Positions 48,793 to 61,727 of a stretch of 64,000 nt of DNA are shown piece after piece. The stretch's first letter is position 1, and each line of letters starts with the position of its first letter. Location: NCBI RefSeq assembly GCF_003254395.2, contig NC_037641.1, positions 11,060,501-11,124,500 of the forward strand, written 5' to 3'. Source of the stretch: Apis mellifera (taxonomy: Eukaryota; Arthropoda; Insecta; Hymenoptera; Apidae). Under the pieces are notes generated by a model. That model saw only the letters and a program-made list of their open reading frames with translations, did not search any database and was not told where the DNA came from. Position numbers and translations under genes: made by a program.

Positions 48793-51700
48793 TTATGCGT
48801 CTTCTTCTTCATCTTCTACTTCTCCTTCTACTTCACCTTCTGCATCATCTTCTTCTTCATCTATAAATAAGAGAATTTATATTTTTATTCAATGACTTAA
48901 TAATTGTCGATATTATTGCTATACGAATTTATAAAATATTAACATTTTAACGCTAAAAAATTCCATAACTCACCCTCTCCTTCTTCTAAATCTTCTTCAC
49001 CTTCCGGTATATCATCATCTTCATCATCTTCTTCGCCATCGCCATCAACTTCTTCCTCCTCTTCAACTTCCTCTTCTATTTCTTCTTCTTCCACTTCTCC
49101 ATCGCCATTTTCTTCTTTCTTCTGTTTTTTTGTTTCATCATTTTTTTCCTAAAACATAATAAATAAATAAATTATATTTCATATAATTATTAAAATATTT
49201 ATTTCAATTTTGTTTGTAATTATATAAAATCATGAAATATTCACTGAATATTTTTTTTAATTCAAATAATTAAAAAAAACATTAAAAAATAAATGTTTTA
49301 ATTTATCTTCATTTAAATATTCAAAAAATAAAGAAAAGAAAAAAATGGATAAAGAAATTTTTTCCCGCCAAGAAATATAAGGATATGAGAAGAAAAATGA
49401 AATATTTAAATATGACGAAACAAGAAGAAAAATAAAAAAAATGAATTTTTGATAAAAATTTTTAATAATAAAAAAAATTTTTTTGATAAAAAAAAGAATC
49501 TTAAAAATCAAAATTATAAAAAGATAAGTAAAAATAAAAAATCAAAATATAAAAAAATCTTGAAATTAAAATCGATATAAATATATTAAATATTATTTGG
49601 CATAAAGTTCGATAACATAATTAGTTTAAAAAAAATTGCGATATATAAATATGTAATAAAAAAAAAAAAATGAAAAAAATTATTTATGTAACAGCTTAAT
49701 AATATATGTATATTTATGTTTAATTCTTTATACATATTTAAAATAAAAGCCTATCGTAAACCTCAATCTTATCAAAACTATATTCATGTAAAACTAGAGA
49801 CATAAATAATTTAAGAGGATGATATCAAATTTTATTTCAGATAAAAAACACAATAATTGTATGCTTCACACGATTCTTGAAATATCGATACCTTAACTCG
49901 TGTTCATACAGCTTTACTCGTGACCAGGGTAGATTGCCATAATGGCATACACGCGCTGTGTCTATCGGCGGTACGAGGAAAGCAGCATAGAAAACTTGCA
50001 GAACTGCATCATCCAATCAAAGGGACGAATGAACTAAGACTAGATGGTGGGAGAAACGTAGGGATTGGCAGACGACTACGATACATGTTTGTAGAAGGGG
50101 ATGTGTTCGTGCTGCGTAAAGCACACGAAAGAGAAAGAGGGGAAAAGAGGAACACGAAGCAGCGTGTCCGGATATCGTACATAGAACTTATAGACGTTAC
50201 ATATAAATAAAAAATATTTATATATATTTTGTATATTGTATCTTAAGTAAATATATATAAGAAATATATATATATTTAAATATAGAAATTCTACTAGATG
50301 ATCATGAAAATTTTAACATAGTCGATACGAATTGTTTCAAGGTAATCGTCTCATCATATGTATTATCAAATACTTTTATCAAATGAAACGTAATATCTCA
50401 TTTTATAAATTTAAATACTTAGTATAATATATAAATATTAATATATATAAATTCTTTAATAACAATCAATAATTAATATTTTTATAATACTGACTAAAAA
50501 ATTATAAAATATAAATATATATATAAAAGTTTAAAATAAATCATTAAATGATAAAAAAGAACTAGCTATTCATAAAAACATTATCTCGGATACTACGATG
50601 TTATGACTGAAATTTGAAACGCTTTCTTCGAATTCAAATCTGTTGACTACTACTATTACTATTATTATTATTATTACCATTGTTCTTATTACTTATATTC
50701 ATGGCATTAGCGGGTAGTTTACAACGAACAACTGACAGTGACATACCGACAATGCCCATGAAATTTTGTTTGTTATCCTACAAACACGATTACCTATCAA
50801 CTTATTACTAATCACGAGGTCTTTACAGATAACCTAACGTTCATAACCTATCATATAAACTTATTTCATTTCTCTCGCCTGTACGACTAAGTCATGAACA
50901 ATCGTTATATAATTCTGTAACACGCATTAATTTGATCATATTGAATTACTAGAAGTATTTTGCTTGCCAATAAAAAACAAAATAAATGAACCAAAAGTAA
51001 ATTTATTAAGTCATTAAACCAAAATAAGATTATAGATGATTAATTTCTAAAATAATAATTATTTTATTTTTATAATATTATTCTTGTTAAATTTGAAATT
51101 GAATTTAAATATTAAAAATATATATATAAATTATAAAATATAAAGAACAAAATATTGTGAAAAATATTACTATTCCAAAAATAATAAAATATCAAAAAAA
51201 AATATTAATTTATTATTTAAATTAAATAAAAATTCATCGAAATTTAAACATTATTTGAAATTCCCGCCTTTTTCTTTACTGCCATATTCTTTATGATCTA
51301 TATGCGCTTGCGTCATAAAATCTATGAGATTGAAGTAATATATGTTGCAACAATCATAAATACATTAATATATTAATCTTAAATGAAAATGAACTTCATA
51401 TGTATATAAAACTAGCGAAGAATTAATAATTCTTAACTTAATTGAAACGAAATAAGAAAATGAATACTATTTTAAGATTTTATCTTTTTAATAAACGAAC
51501 ATTATAAAATACAATAGGGATAGGGATATTATAAGCATTTTAGAAGCACACAAATATGATCGTACTTTCCACGTGACATACTATTGCTGTTGCGCGAAGA
51601 CGCCTCCACGACTTTCTATATAATATAAACTGAAAACGTGGATAATCGGCATTTTTGATCACGAATTTCACCTTGTAATTTCCATAGTAACAGACGTATA

Positions 51701-52139
51701 ATGTATTATCGACTAAAAATAAGCAGCTCCTATCACAACGCCGAATGACGGTCCGATTTAAGATGAAAAATCGCAACGATGTTTTCTCGAAGGTTCGTAA
51801 CACTACGCGGTATACTACGAAAGAACAGGGAGGCAGGAGAGACATGGGTATATAATACATGGCGTTACTGCTGGCTGCGCGCGTGGGGTTTTTGATGGAA
51901 AGAGAGAAGAGAGCACCAACAGAGTTGAAGGTAGAGGGGAAGAGAGAGACTGAGAATGAAAAGGAGAAAGAGGGATAGAGAGAGAAGCAAAGCGAGAAAG
52001 GAAGCCTTCAGCGCGGTGTTTATGCACGCAGATCGGTAAACAATTTCAGAGCAACACGTCGACCTGAAAGAGATATGTGTGTCTATCGATCGTCCGTCAG
52101 ACACGATTAACCCTCTTACAACGAATTATCGATCAATTA

Positions 52140-52174
<35 letters not shown>

Positions 52175-53253
52175 AAAAGAGGAGAGGGAAGGAGAAGATA
52201 GAAGGAGTAAGCGAGAAAGCACAACGAACGCGGGCTTGGTTTCGGGCGCCATAATGGAAACCCACAGCGGTAGTGGTGGCGGCAGCAACGGCGGTCGGAA
52301 AAATGCGCGGGATGCTCGCTTTTCCTATCTATAACACTGATATTCTAGATAAAAAAAATGGCGTCCATTTTGTAGAAAGAATGCCAAGTAATATAAACTA
52401 CGCTTTCAACAAAATTTTCACAAAATTGTACGGAGTTACAGAACGCTTCGAGAATGCACAATATGAAAATATATGAAATAAGCACATGGCGTTAGTAATT
52501 GAGATCCCGCCCGAATTTTGCATTCACAAAATAAAAACATAAGAATATTGAATCTGATTTTAATTAGATCGATAATTATAAATGGTACTAACAATAAGGG
52601 TGATCAACTAAACCATCGTGCTCGTGGCAGCCACGCGAAATACGATGGCGTCCCTTAGCTTGAATCGAGAAAACATCACAATTAGACAATTTTTTATCAT
52701 TTAAAGAAAAAATATAGAAGCAAATAAGTTTCTTAATATTATAAAAATATCAATTCTAATGAAAATGCCGGCCGGCATCCTATTCTCTTCCATGCCGTCA
52801 ATCGGTTGAAACGACACTCAACTGCCCGCCCACCCGTCTGTCCTCGAGAATATGATATTGCGAATAGAATACAAATTCATTACTCTAAGATATAAAATAC
52901 GAACGATTTTCATAAAATTCGAAAACACGAAAATCTAATTAAAAGAATATTCACGAACTTCCATCGACTTATATAAATACGATTTTGAAATCGTAGACAA
53001 TGCTGTGATCAAGCAGCGTGGCGCGGAAGCATGGTGTAAGCCGGCGTGTACGTGCTTTCATGTGTACGTGTATACCTACGTACAATCGTGAAAAAGGTCG
53101 AGAAAGTATTTTAAAAAATCAAGTAGGAAAAGCAAGACAACTCACCTCGGCTGGCCTCTTCATTCCTTTGATCTCACATTTCGCGTCTCCGGAAGCTTTG
53201 TCGTTCTCAGTCACCTTCTCCACAGCGACCTCGTTGTTTTCTTTGCTACTCAT
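48793..53253 (-). CDS. Prothymosin-alpha-like acidic nuclear protein
   Basis: Three exons on the minus strand (53253-53146, 49148-48974, 48860-48793) encode 116 aa; the first intron is about 4 kb. The N-terminal ~30 residues are charged but mixed. A bipartite nuclear localisation signal, KRPAEEKNDETKKQKK (32-47), spans the exon 1/2 junction. The rest is almost entirely Glu/Asp with a few Gly/Val, ending DEEEDA. Composition, size and the KR-(x)9-KKQKK signal match prothymosin-alpha/parathymosin, disordered proteins that bind histone H1 and chaperone chromatin. Here the signal precedes the acidic tract, whereas in vertebrate prothymosin it follows. The CTT/CAT-rich plus-strand sequence looks like a microsatellite but is the coding repeat. 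Confidence in the gene is high; orthology to vertebrate PTMA is less certain. Confidence 0.8.
49149..53145. other. Large intron of the prothymosin-like gene
   Basis: The 3' half (49149-51500 in plus coordinates) is extremely AT-rich with A/T homopolymers. A higher-GC patch at 49900-50200 has an open plus-strand frame of 96 codons unlike any known protein. The stretch 51540-53140 is GC-richer and contains a GA microsatellite and ATGGCG boxes, so it may be an internal promoter region. Confidence 0.45.
52143..52172. repeat. (GA)n microsatellite
   Basis: About 15 copies of the GA dinucleotide within the GC-richer part of the prothymosin-like gene's first intron. GA runs are GAGA-factor-type sites in insects, so a promoter role is possible. 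Confidence 0.9.
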
Positions 53254-54751
53254 GATGGATATGTATGATGGACAAGATGCCTGCGTGTCTGCTTATAAAC
53301 GATGAAAAAGGTAGAGCAATGTGTACACGTAACGATACTTCGTGCCCTCGCGCGGCGTCAGTTTCCGGCGAAATGCCCGAGAGAGCAGCGTCGTCAGGCG
53401 AAAACCCAAGGGGCAGAGGGAAAGAAAGAGGGGAAGGGAAGGTGAGACAGAGACCAACCAGTCAGGAGTGGAGAGCGTCGTGAACTGACGACTGTGGCGC
53501 GAATAGCGCAAAGCGGACTACTACCCGGTCTCAGCTCGCTCCTAGCACATCCAACCTGGCTTTGTTCAAAAATGAAGATGGCGCGGGTTTGAAACTCGAT
53601 AAATGTCTGATTGGTTGAAATCATAATATCCTTTTCCGACGTGCCACTGCACCTAATTGGAAAAGTTATAACACTACATGATGTTTTATTATTTCTTATG
53701 AAAGTTTTCCACGTAATCCATCCACCTGACGTATAAATAAAATTAGATCCTGCGGAGGACGAGGGGTTCGAGAGTTCGTGGCCTGAGTTTACCGTCTGGT
53801 TCGAGGCTATGTTGCTCGATTCAAATAAGTTTTATCGCTAAAGAACATTTATATCTTTTATATGTTTTCTTTATAAAAAAAAATTAAAACACATAAGAAA
53901 TACAATATAAATTTTATATAAAGAAAATAATTATTTTATATATACTTTAAAAATTATTAATTTAAAATAAATATTTGAAATAACATGCTTTAAAGATCAT
54001 GGCGGGAATTATCCTATACATAAAAGAACTAAGCTTTTTGAATGACGCAGACGCACACCTGTCACTCAAAATTCAACGTCAAATATATTACTATTATAGT
54101 TTATTAAATTTTTGTCTATGAAAAATATTTTTTAAATATAACGAATATGAATGAACTTTTATTTATTACATTAAATAAAAACAAATTATGATTATTACAA
54201 ATTAACCTAATTATTTATACAATGAATTATTCGTTTCCGTAACCAAAGACAACGTAACAAAAGAAAAATGATTACATATTAATATTGTTTTTTCTTTTAT
54301 GTATTAAGTATTATTTTTTAATTTTAATATTTGTTTGAATAAATAGCAAAAATTTTTATTATAATATAGAATGATTCATTAAAGATCATAAATTGATTAA
54401 AAAACAACAGTAAAAGAAACATTATAACATATAATTGCTGTTATTGATTGAACGTCTTATATATTAAACCAATTTTGATGCCGAGTATTAATGGCGTATA
54501 TGCAATTGAAATTTTATATTTAAACGAAATAAAAATATTTATATTCATTTTTACCATAATTTAATATGAAAGAAATTTTATAAAGTAATATTATATTAGG
54601 TATTCCATTAATATTTATATGTTTTAATAAAAAAAAACATTAAATTTCTGATTTTTTCACATAGTCTAATACGCGCATGCGTAAATATATATGTATATCA
54701 ATTTCCGGTGTATATTCCAAGTATATTTCCTTTTCTTTCTAAACGTCCAAC
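53254..54751. promoter_or_regulatory. Divergent region, prothymosin-like gene / eL42
   Basis: The part near 53254-53620 is GC-rich and CpG-rich with the box AAGATGGCGC (53575-53584), and is probably the prothymosin-like promoter. The remainder is AT-rich until the eL42 leader. No other gene was seen. Confidence 0.5.
54727..54740 (+). promoter_or_regulatory. TOP-like pyrimidine tract in the eL42 leader
   Basis: The tract TTCCTTTTCTTTCT ends 11 bases before the eL42 start codon. Ribosomal protein mRNAs usually begin with such a 5' terminal oligopyrimidine tract, which couples their translation to TOR signalling. The transcription start itself is not visible, so the role is inferred from position. 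Confidence 0.5.
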
Positions 54752-55645
54752 ATGGTAGGTAAATCTTCAATTGAAAATATTCATAATTTATCCATAATTT
54801 TAATGATAATCTTATAATAATATCACATATAGATTTAAATTTTATTACATATATTGTATTTGTAAAACAATAATATAAATATTTTATAATATTTATAGAT
54901 AGAAACAAATGTTATAATAATAATAACATAACCTCTAAAATGACATTATGTTAAAATATCTTTTAAAAATTAAAAGAAAATAAATTAATATTAATAAGGA
55001 TTAATAAAAAAGAAATATAAATCGTAAAAAATTATGTAGCATAAGAAAATTAAGATTTATCATTTTAATTCTTTTTTAATCTATTTTAATCTATCTTTTT
55101 TAATCTATTTTCTTTTAGAAAATAAAATTGTGTTATATCGTGAATTCTTTATATTTTTAGGTAAATGTGCCGAAACAGAGGCGCACTTTCTGTAAAAAGT
55201 GTAAAGTACATAAACCACACAAAGTAACACAATATAAAAAAAGTAAAGAACGTCATGCATCCCAAGGTAGAAGACGTTATGATCGTAAACAACAAGGTTT
55301 TGGTGGACAAACTAAACCCATTTTCAGGAAAAAAGTATATTTTTAAATATATAATGACAAATATTAATGTTATTAGTATTTATTAGTTATAATTTTTGAT
55401 AATTTCATATTATTTATTTAGGCAAAAACTACAAAAAAGATTGTATTAAGAATGGAATGTACAGAATGCAAATATAGAAAACAAATTCCTCTTAAAAGAT
55501 GTAAACATTTTGAATTAGGAGGTGATAAAAAACGAAAGGTAAATAATATATTATATATAAATTTTTTTTTGCAATATTTTATATAATTTATTCATTAATT
55601 TATAATAATAATGTTTCATTGCAGGGACAAATGATTCAGTTTTAA
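54752..55645 (+). CDS. RpL36A: 60S ribosomal protein eL42 (RpL44/RPL36A)
   Basis: Four coding exons: 54752-54754 (only the ATG), 55161-55334, 55422-55538 and 55625-55645. They encode 104 aa, the usual length for the family. The sequence reads MVNVPKQRRTFCKKCKVHKP, then QYKKSKERHASQGRRRYD, GFGGQTKPIFRKKAKTTKK, MECTECKYRKQIPLKRCKHF and the C-terminal GQMIQF. The pairs C12-x2-C15 and C72-x2-C75 form the zinc-binding site. The protein is part of the large-subunit E-site, where it contacts the tRNA 3' end; the GGQTKP segment is where cycloheximide-resistance changes occur in other eukaryotes. The start codon is followed directly by a GT donor, so the rest of the protein is in later exons. Confidence 0.96.
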
Positions 55646-55681
55646 GATGAAATTATATATATAAACTTATTAAATGTATTT

Positions 55682-55699
55682 AATAAAATATGAAATAAA
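55682..55699 (+). terminator. Polyadenylation signals of eL42
   Basis: Two AATAAA hexamers (55682-55687, 55694-55699) lie 37-54 bases past the stop codon. The convergent WASHC3 gene ends only 120 bases further on, so the 3' ends must lie very close together. Confidence 0.6.
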
Positions 55700-55818
55700 T
55701 CTTCTGAATATTTGTATTTATATTATTTTATTAATTATGTTTTATAACGTAAAAATGTGTCACATATTTTTTTTTTTTAATAATCAATTAGTATATTAAA
55801 TTTAATATAACTAAATAT

Positions 55819-56748
55819 TTAATCTTCTTTATCCTTATCATTTTCTGTAGATATCTGCTTAGAAATTACTTGTTGGGATTCATTGCTGATGTAAAAAATA
55901 ATATTAATGTTAAAGAATTGTAGGCATAAAAAATATCTAATATGAATCAAAATTAGAAATATTTCATTGTAAAACTATCAAATTGTTATTTAATTATCTA
56001 TATTTACTTTAATATAATACAAATGATTAATTTTTATATTCTATTATAAACTTGAATATTTTTTCGATATGAAAATTTTAAAATATTTGATAAAACTTAC
56101 TCTAAAATAGACGAGTTTAATCCTTCTTGTTCCATTTTTAATTTGACAGCCTCTTTTGGTACACCAAAATGTATCATTTTCAAATATTTTTCATAACGTG
56201 AATCTTTGTTTATTAATTGTTTTTCAGTTTGTATATCTTCAGAAACATCTTGTTTAGTATTATCAGGTTCATTTATTTTAGATACATTTTCTTCTTTACT
56301 ATCATTATTTTCTGTAGAATTTTTAGTATTTTGATTTTGTTCCAAACCAGGAATTGATGATAACTATGAAAACATAATTAAATTATTAAATATTATCAAT
56401 ATTTTTTTTTAAATTTATGTATATAATTAAATAAAATATTACATACCCAAGATTCTAAAATTTCTAATGAAGCCTCTATTCTTTGTAATTTATATTCAAA
56501 TTGCAATAATCTTTCTTCACATGATAATGTAAATTTATTAAGAAATGTTACAGTATGCACAATAAAGTGATTAATGAAAGAAATCGTTCTTTTCTGATTA
56601 ATTGGTGGAACCTAATAATAAAAAAGTATTAAAAAAAATTATCTATTATTATATATAAGTAATAAAAAAAAAACAATAAAAACACTAATGTTTACACCTT
56701 TGTACAATCGATAGTTGGCTCGATTATTGGAATTTTGTAATCATTCAT
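55819..56748 (-). CDS. WASHC3: WASH complex subunit 3 (CCDC53)
   Basis: Four exons on the minus strand (56748-56698, 56611-56447, 56363-56101, 55885-55819) encode 181 aa. The N-terminal half matches CCDC53: IDCTKVPPINQKRTISFINH, then HTVTFLNKFTLSCEERLLQF and a coiled coil (YKLQRIEASLEILESW). LSSIPGL and a Asn/Asp/Glu-rich linker follow. The hallmark motif DSRYEKYLKMIHFGVPKEAV plus KMEQEGL is near the C-terminus. The protein is a small coiled-coil subunit of the WASH complex, which drives Arp2/3 actin branching on endosomes. VPS35, encoded about 40 kb away in this window, recruits that complex through WASHC2/FAM21. The gene is divergent from TNPO3 and convergent with eL42. Confidence 0.92.
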
Positions 56749-57433
56749 GGTATGTTTCAAATGTTATTTCTTGTTTGTTGTCCAACTGTCAAACGTCAAA
56801 CTTTTAACGCATTGCTTCCATGGATCATGTAGGACTTACGAAAGTATGCATTCACTAAAAACAGAAATCCTTCAGCTCTAGCACATATACATCTTCTCTA
56901 CGGATAACGTACAAACGGCGGGATATTTAAAGGTGTATTACGTTACAAACTATTTGAAAATTCCAAAGTTATAAATATCAAGTAAAAATAATTTAAATAG
57001 ACCATGATCAAAATTCAGTCATAATTTTAATATGTGTTAGTACATTCCATTTTATAACTATATATATAAACAGTTGATATACAACTATAGTTGAATTGTG
57101 ATTGATAAACGTATAATAGATAATATAATTTTAATATATAGGTTAATGATATAAACGGAATCACGTAAGAAAGAAGATTTTTTATTAATGATTATTTTTA
57201 AAACTGCATGTATTCTAAATTATTTGTTCAATTAAGTTTTAATAGATATTACTATTTGCTGTAAGTCGATAAAGCAGAATATGCGCTGATAGTGTGAACA
57301 AGAAACTTTTTGTAGTTGTACAGGTTGGATTTGGAGATCGGATGTAACGCGGTATAAAACGCGAGTGATTTGTTGTCAGTAGGAATTAACTGTGTGTATG
57401 GCTATTACCGGGAAAATAAATATTTTTTGAAGA
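56749..57433. promoter_or_regulatory. Divergent promoter region, WASHC3 / TNPO3
   Basis: These 685 bases between two divergent start codons include less AT-rich sequence beside each gene (56755-56940 and 57260-57420). The GGCGGGA at about 56917-56923 resembles an E2F half-site. The rest is AT-rich. Confidence 0.45.
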
Positions 57434-60400
57434 ATGGAGTCTCCGCCTGACCTGGAAACAGTTTACCAGGCTGTATATTCTTTATATAATAATTCAAATC
57501 CTTCGGGGCCAGGAAAAATATCTCAATGGTTGGACGAATTACAAAAATCAGTAAGTTATTTGTTAACGGTTTTTTATAATTATTATATATTTTTGAACTT
57601 TTATAAGCATTGTATCTTGCAAATTTTTTTGCCATTGGTGATATAATTTTTAATAATTTTATGATATAAATGTATAAAATTCTAAATTAAAAAATATAGA
57701 TAATCAAGTAATCTCTAACCTTATGTATAAAAGATTTTAATTTTATATTATATTGTTTTTATATTATTGTAATTTAAAAATAAAAAAATATAAAAATAAT
57801 ATTTTTAAAAATAATATTTATATAATTTTTTAGGTATTTGCATGGAAAATAGCAGATGAAATGTTGCAACAAAAACGAGATTTTCAATCTTGTTATTTTG
57901 CTGCACAAACAATGCGTACCAAAATACAATTATGTTTCCAAGAATTACCTCCAGAAGCTCATACTTCTTTGAGAGATTCTTTAATGAATCACATATCACA
58001 AATTAATGAACATACCAACTCTGCTATTGTTACACAGGTTTACATATAATTTTTTTTTTATATTACTTATATATATATTTTTATATATATGATTACAATA
58101 ATAAAAACTATTATTATAGTTGTGTTTAGCATTAGCAGATCTTGCATTACAAATGTGTACATGGGAAAAACCAGTTGTGGATTTAATTAATAGATTTGGC
58201 GGATCAACTGCTAGTTTATGGCCATTACTTGAAGTAATGACAGTATTACCAGAAGAAGTGAATTCAAGATCTCTTAGGTATTTAAATACACATATTTGCA
58301 GATATTTATAAAAATTTTTTTTTTAAATTATATATAATTTTATATAGATTAGGAGCTAATCGCAGACAACATATATTGCTTGAACTTAATGCAAGTGCAG
58401 ATACAGTGACAGAATTTTTGGTATGTAGATTGAAAATATATATTTTTATATTAATATTTTTTATTCATATTTTTATTATATCTTTAGAAAATGTGTTTAA
58501 AAAATGGCGGAGAGAATGTACAAATCCGTGTTACAATTCTTAGATGTTTTACAAGTTGGATTGCAGTACATGCTATACCTCTTGTACCTACAAGTGATGT
58601 TATTGTATATACTCTTCAGGTATATATTTGTCAATATTGATATCTGATAATTCTAGATAAATATCTGATGACTTTAAATAAACTTTAAATAAAGTATTAT
58701 ATATCATTGTTTAGATACTTGGAAATCATATGACTGGATCTCAATTACACGAAGCAGCTGCAGATTGTATATGTGTAATTCTGCAAATTTTGGAAGAAGA
58801 CAGTAATAGTAATCAGGATAATAATAGCGAATCTAATATACAACTACAACAGTTACAATTATTTCTTTTTACTAGCGTAATGACTTTAGAACAACCATAT
58901 CATTTATCTGTTGCACATGAAGATATGGACAAGTAAACTTTATTTCTTCTATGTAATTAAAGAAATAATACAATTTTTAATTATTTAAAATATTTACTTA
59001 GTCATTATATAAATTGTTTAGGTCGATAAACTATTGTCGAATTTTTACGGAATTAGCTGAAACCTTTCTAGAAACCATAGTAAATGGTTGTGCAGGAGGA
59101 AAACAACATTATGCTATTAAAATTCTTGATCTTGTCTTAGTATGTGTTGGACATCATGATTATGAAGTAGCACAAATAACTTTCAATTTGTGGTATCGTT
59201 TATCTGAAATTCTCTATCAAAAAAATAGTGATGATCTTAATGCAGTATTTCGACCTCATATTGAAAGATTAATTGGAGCACTATGTAGGCATTGTCAAAT
59301 GGAACCAGATCATGTTAGTATTTTTAATATTTAAATGAAAGGATTTAAATATTTGTTTCTAAAGATGTTCTATACATAATTTTTTTTAACAGTTAGGTCT
59401 AGTAGAAGAGGGAGCTGGTGGAGAAGAATTTGCAGATTTTAGAAATCGTGTTTCAGATTTAATAAAGGATGTTGTATTTGTAGTTGGAAGTAGTCATTGT
59501 TTTCGACAAATGTTTTCATCTTTGACAGGTGGTCCAGGACCACAAGGTCAGCCTAATCATGTACCTACATGGGATTCAACTGAAGCAGCTCTATTTGTGA
59601 TGCAAGCAGTGGCAAAAAATATTTTACCGTAATTTTTTGATATAATAAAAATTTTTATATGTTTAATTATAATAATATTTTTATTATGATTCAATAAACA
59701 TAATAATATTTGTATACAGAAAAGAAAATGACGTAGTGCCGAAAGTAGTAGAGGCCATTTTAAATTTACCAGAAAATACTCATATAGCTGTTCGTCATAC
59801 AAGCATTCTATTATTGGGAGAACTTTGTGAATGGATAGACAATCATCGTCAATCTCTAGGTAACATTTGAAAATAACTATATTTTAATATATTTACAAAT
59901 AAATTATTATAAATAATTTAAAATTAAATTTGTAGAACCTGTTTTGAATTTTCTTTTGACCTGCTTAAATCAAAAAGGTTTAGGAAGTGCAGCTTGTGGT
60001 GCATTGTTAAGTATATGTACTGCTTGCCCATCACATATGGCTTCACATTTTCCAGGATTATTACAAATAGCACGTTCTCTTGATAATTTTGCTATCAGTA
60101 ATGATGCTGCTATTGGTTTGCTTAAGGGTAAGATAATATAATATAAGTGCTGACAAATAAAAATTTTAAAACATTATAATATATCTATTATTTTAAAACA
60201 GGAGTAGCAATAATTATGTCAAGCTTACCACGTGAAAAACTTACACAAGCTATGAAAGAATTATGTTGGTTTCAAGCAAGACCATTGTGTGAGATTATGG
60301 AACGTAGAATTCCCATCGAAGTAGGAACTAAGACTGATCCTGTGATATGGCTAGACAGATTAGCTGCTATATTTAGGCATACTGATCCTCCAATTGAAGA

Positions 60401-61727
60401 TAGTTTTGAACCTCATCCTTGTCAAAGTGCTGTTACTGAAGTATGTCTTTAATAATAATAATATAATTTGAATATCATAATAATTCATGACACATACACT
60501 TTTTTATTGATATTATATAGATGTGGCCCATATTATCAAATGTATGCACAACATATCAACATGATGCAAAATTAATGGAAAGATGTTGTCGTTGTCTAAG
60601 ATTTGCTGTTCGTTGTGTAAGAAAACATTCCGCCCATCTTCTTGAACCGCTTGTAAAACAGGTATTTATTATATATAAATTTTAGATTATAGAATTATAT
60701 TATTATTTCGTAAATTTTCAGATTGTGCAATTATACGCAGCTCATCAACATAGTTGTTTTTTATATCTCGGTTCAATATTAGTTGACGAATACGCTACAG
60801 ATTCAGAATGTGTCTCTGGTTTGTTAAAAATGTTAGAGGCATTTATTGGACCTACTTTTAATATTCTTCAACAACAAGATGGATTAAAAAATCATCCTGA
60901 CACTGTAGATGATCTTTTCAGATTATGTGCTAGGTATATATTTTTATTAACAAAATAATCTTGTTCTAAATATTAAAATTATATTTTTAATAATAGGTTT
61001 CTTCAAAGAGCTCCAATACCTTTTTTGTGCTCTGTTGTCATAGAAAGCATAATTGACTGTGCCTTAATGGCCTGTAGCTTAGACCATAGAGACGCAAATG
61101 TATCAGTAATGAAATTTTTTTATGATTTGTTACATTGTGGTCGAAATTATGAGGTAATTTAAAAGAAAATTTGATTTTTTATACTTTGATATTAATAAAT
61201 TTGTATTATTGTTTTTATTTTCAAGAATCGAACGGATTATACAATACGGCGGGAATTAGTACAACGCGTATTAAAAGAAAAAGGACAGACATTAGTCATA
61301 AGGTTACTTCATGCATCTGTATTCTCACTATCGTCCTACATGTTATCTGATGTGGCAGATGTTTTTGTTGAACTTTCTTTAACTAATAGACAAGTAAAAT
61401 ATAATAATTTTTTAATTATTTATTAATTATTATATTCTTGTATAATTAAAATATTATTAATTATTTAGCTATTATCTAAATGGTTAGAAGAAGCCATTAA
61501 AACCATGCCATCACAAAATGCAGGTGGTTCTCCTACAGCACAACCTGAACAATTGTTTGAATTTCACAATACGGTTACAAGGTACATTAAATATGTAATG
61601 TTTTATACTATTTTATATTCGAACAATTAATAAAAGAAATTTTTACATGAATTTATTAAATTTTAGGGCAGAAACAGCAAAATCTATAAATCATGCTTTA
61701 CGCAATTTTGCGCGTTTGTATCGTTGA
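57434..61727 (+). CDS. Tnpo3: Transportin-3 (importin-beta family)
   Basis: Seventeen exons: 57434-57550, 57834-58037, 58120-58277, 58348-58420, 58488-58619, 58715-58932, 59022-59313, 59393-59628, 59720-59859, 59936-60127, 60202-60440, 60521-60661, 60722-60933, 60997-61153, 61226-61393, 61469-61581 and 61667-61727. They encode 950 aa (923 in human). The N-terminus (LETVYQAVYSLYNN, ISQWLDELQKSVFAWKIADE) is the Ran-binding importin-N region. HEAT-type helices follow, including FRNRVSDLIKDVVFVVGSSH, LLGELCEWIDNH, FAISNDAAIGLLKGVA and IGPTFNILQQ. The C-terminus is INHALRNFARLYR. TNPO3 carries phosphorylated SR splicing factors into the nucleus. A short Asn/Gln-rich insert (NSNQDNNSESNIQLQQLQ) in exon 6 looks like a lineage-specific loop. 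Confidence 0.95.

Noticed and set aside
48795..49140. CTT/CAT-rich tract read as a microsatellite
   Set aside because: On the minus strand it is the Glu/Asp coding repeat of the prothymosin-like protein, with proper splice sites around it.
49920..50210. 96-codon plus-strand frame in the prothymosin-like intron
   Set aside because: No similarity recognised, no splice sites with continuing coding sequence, and it lies in a local GC patch where chance frames are expected.
53760..53830. GGTTCGAG motifs reminiscent of a tRNA B box
   Set aside because: No acceptor stem, anticodon stem or A box could be folded around them.
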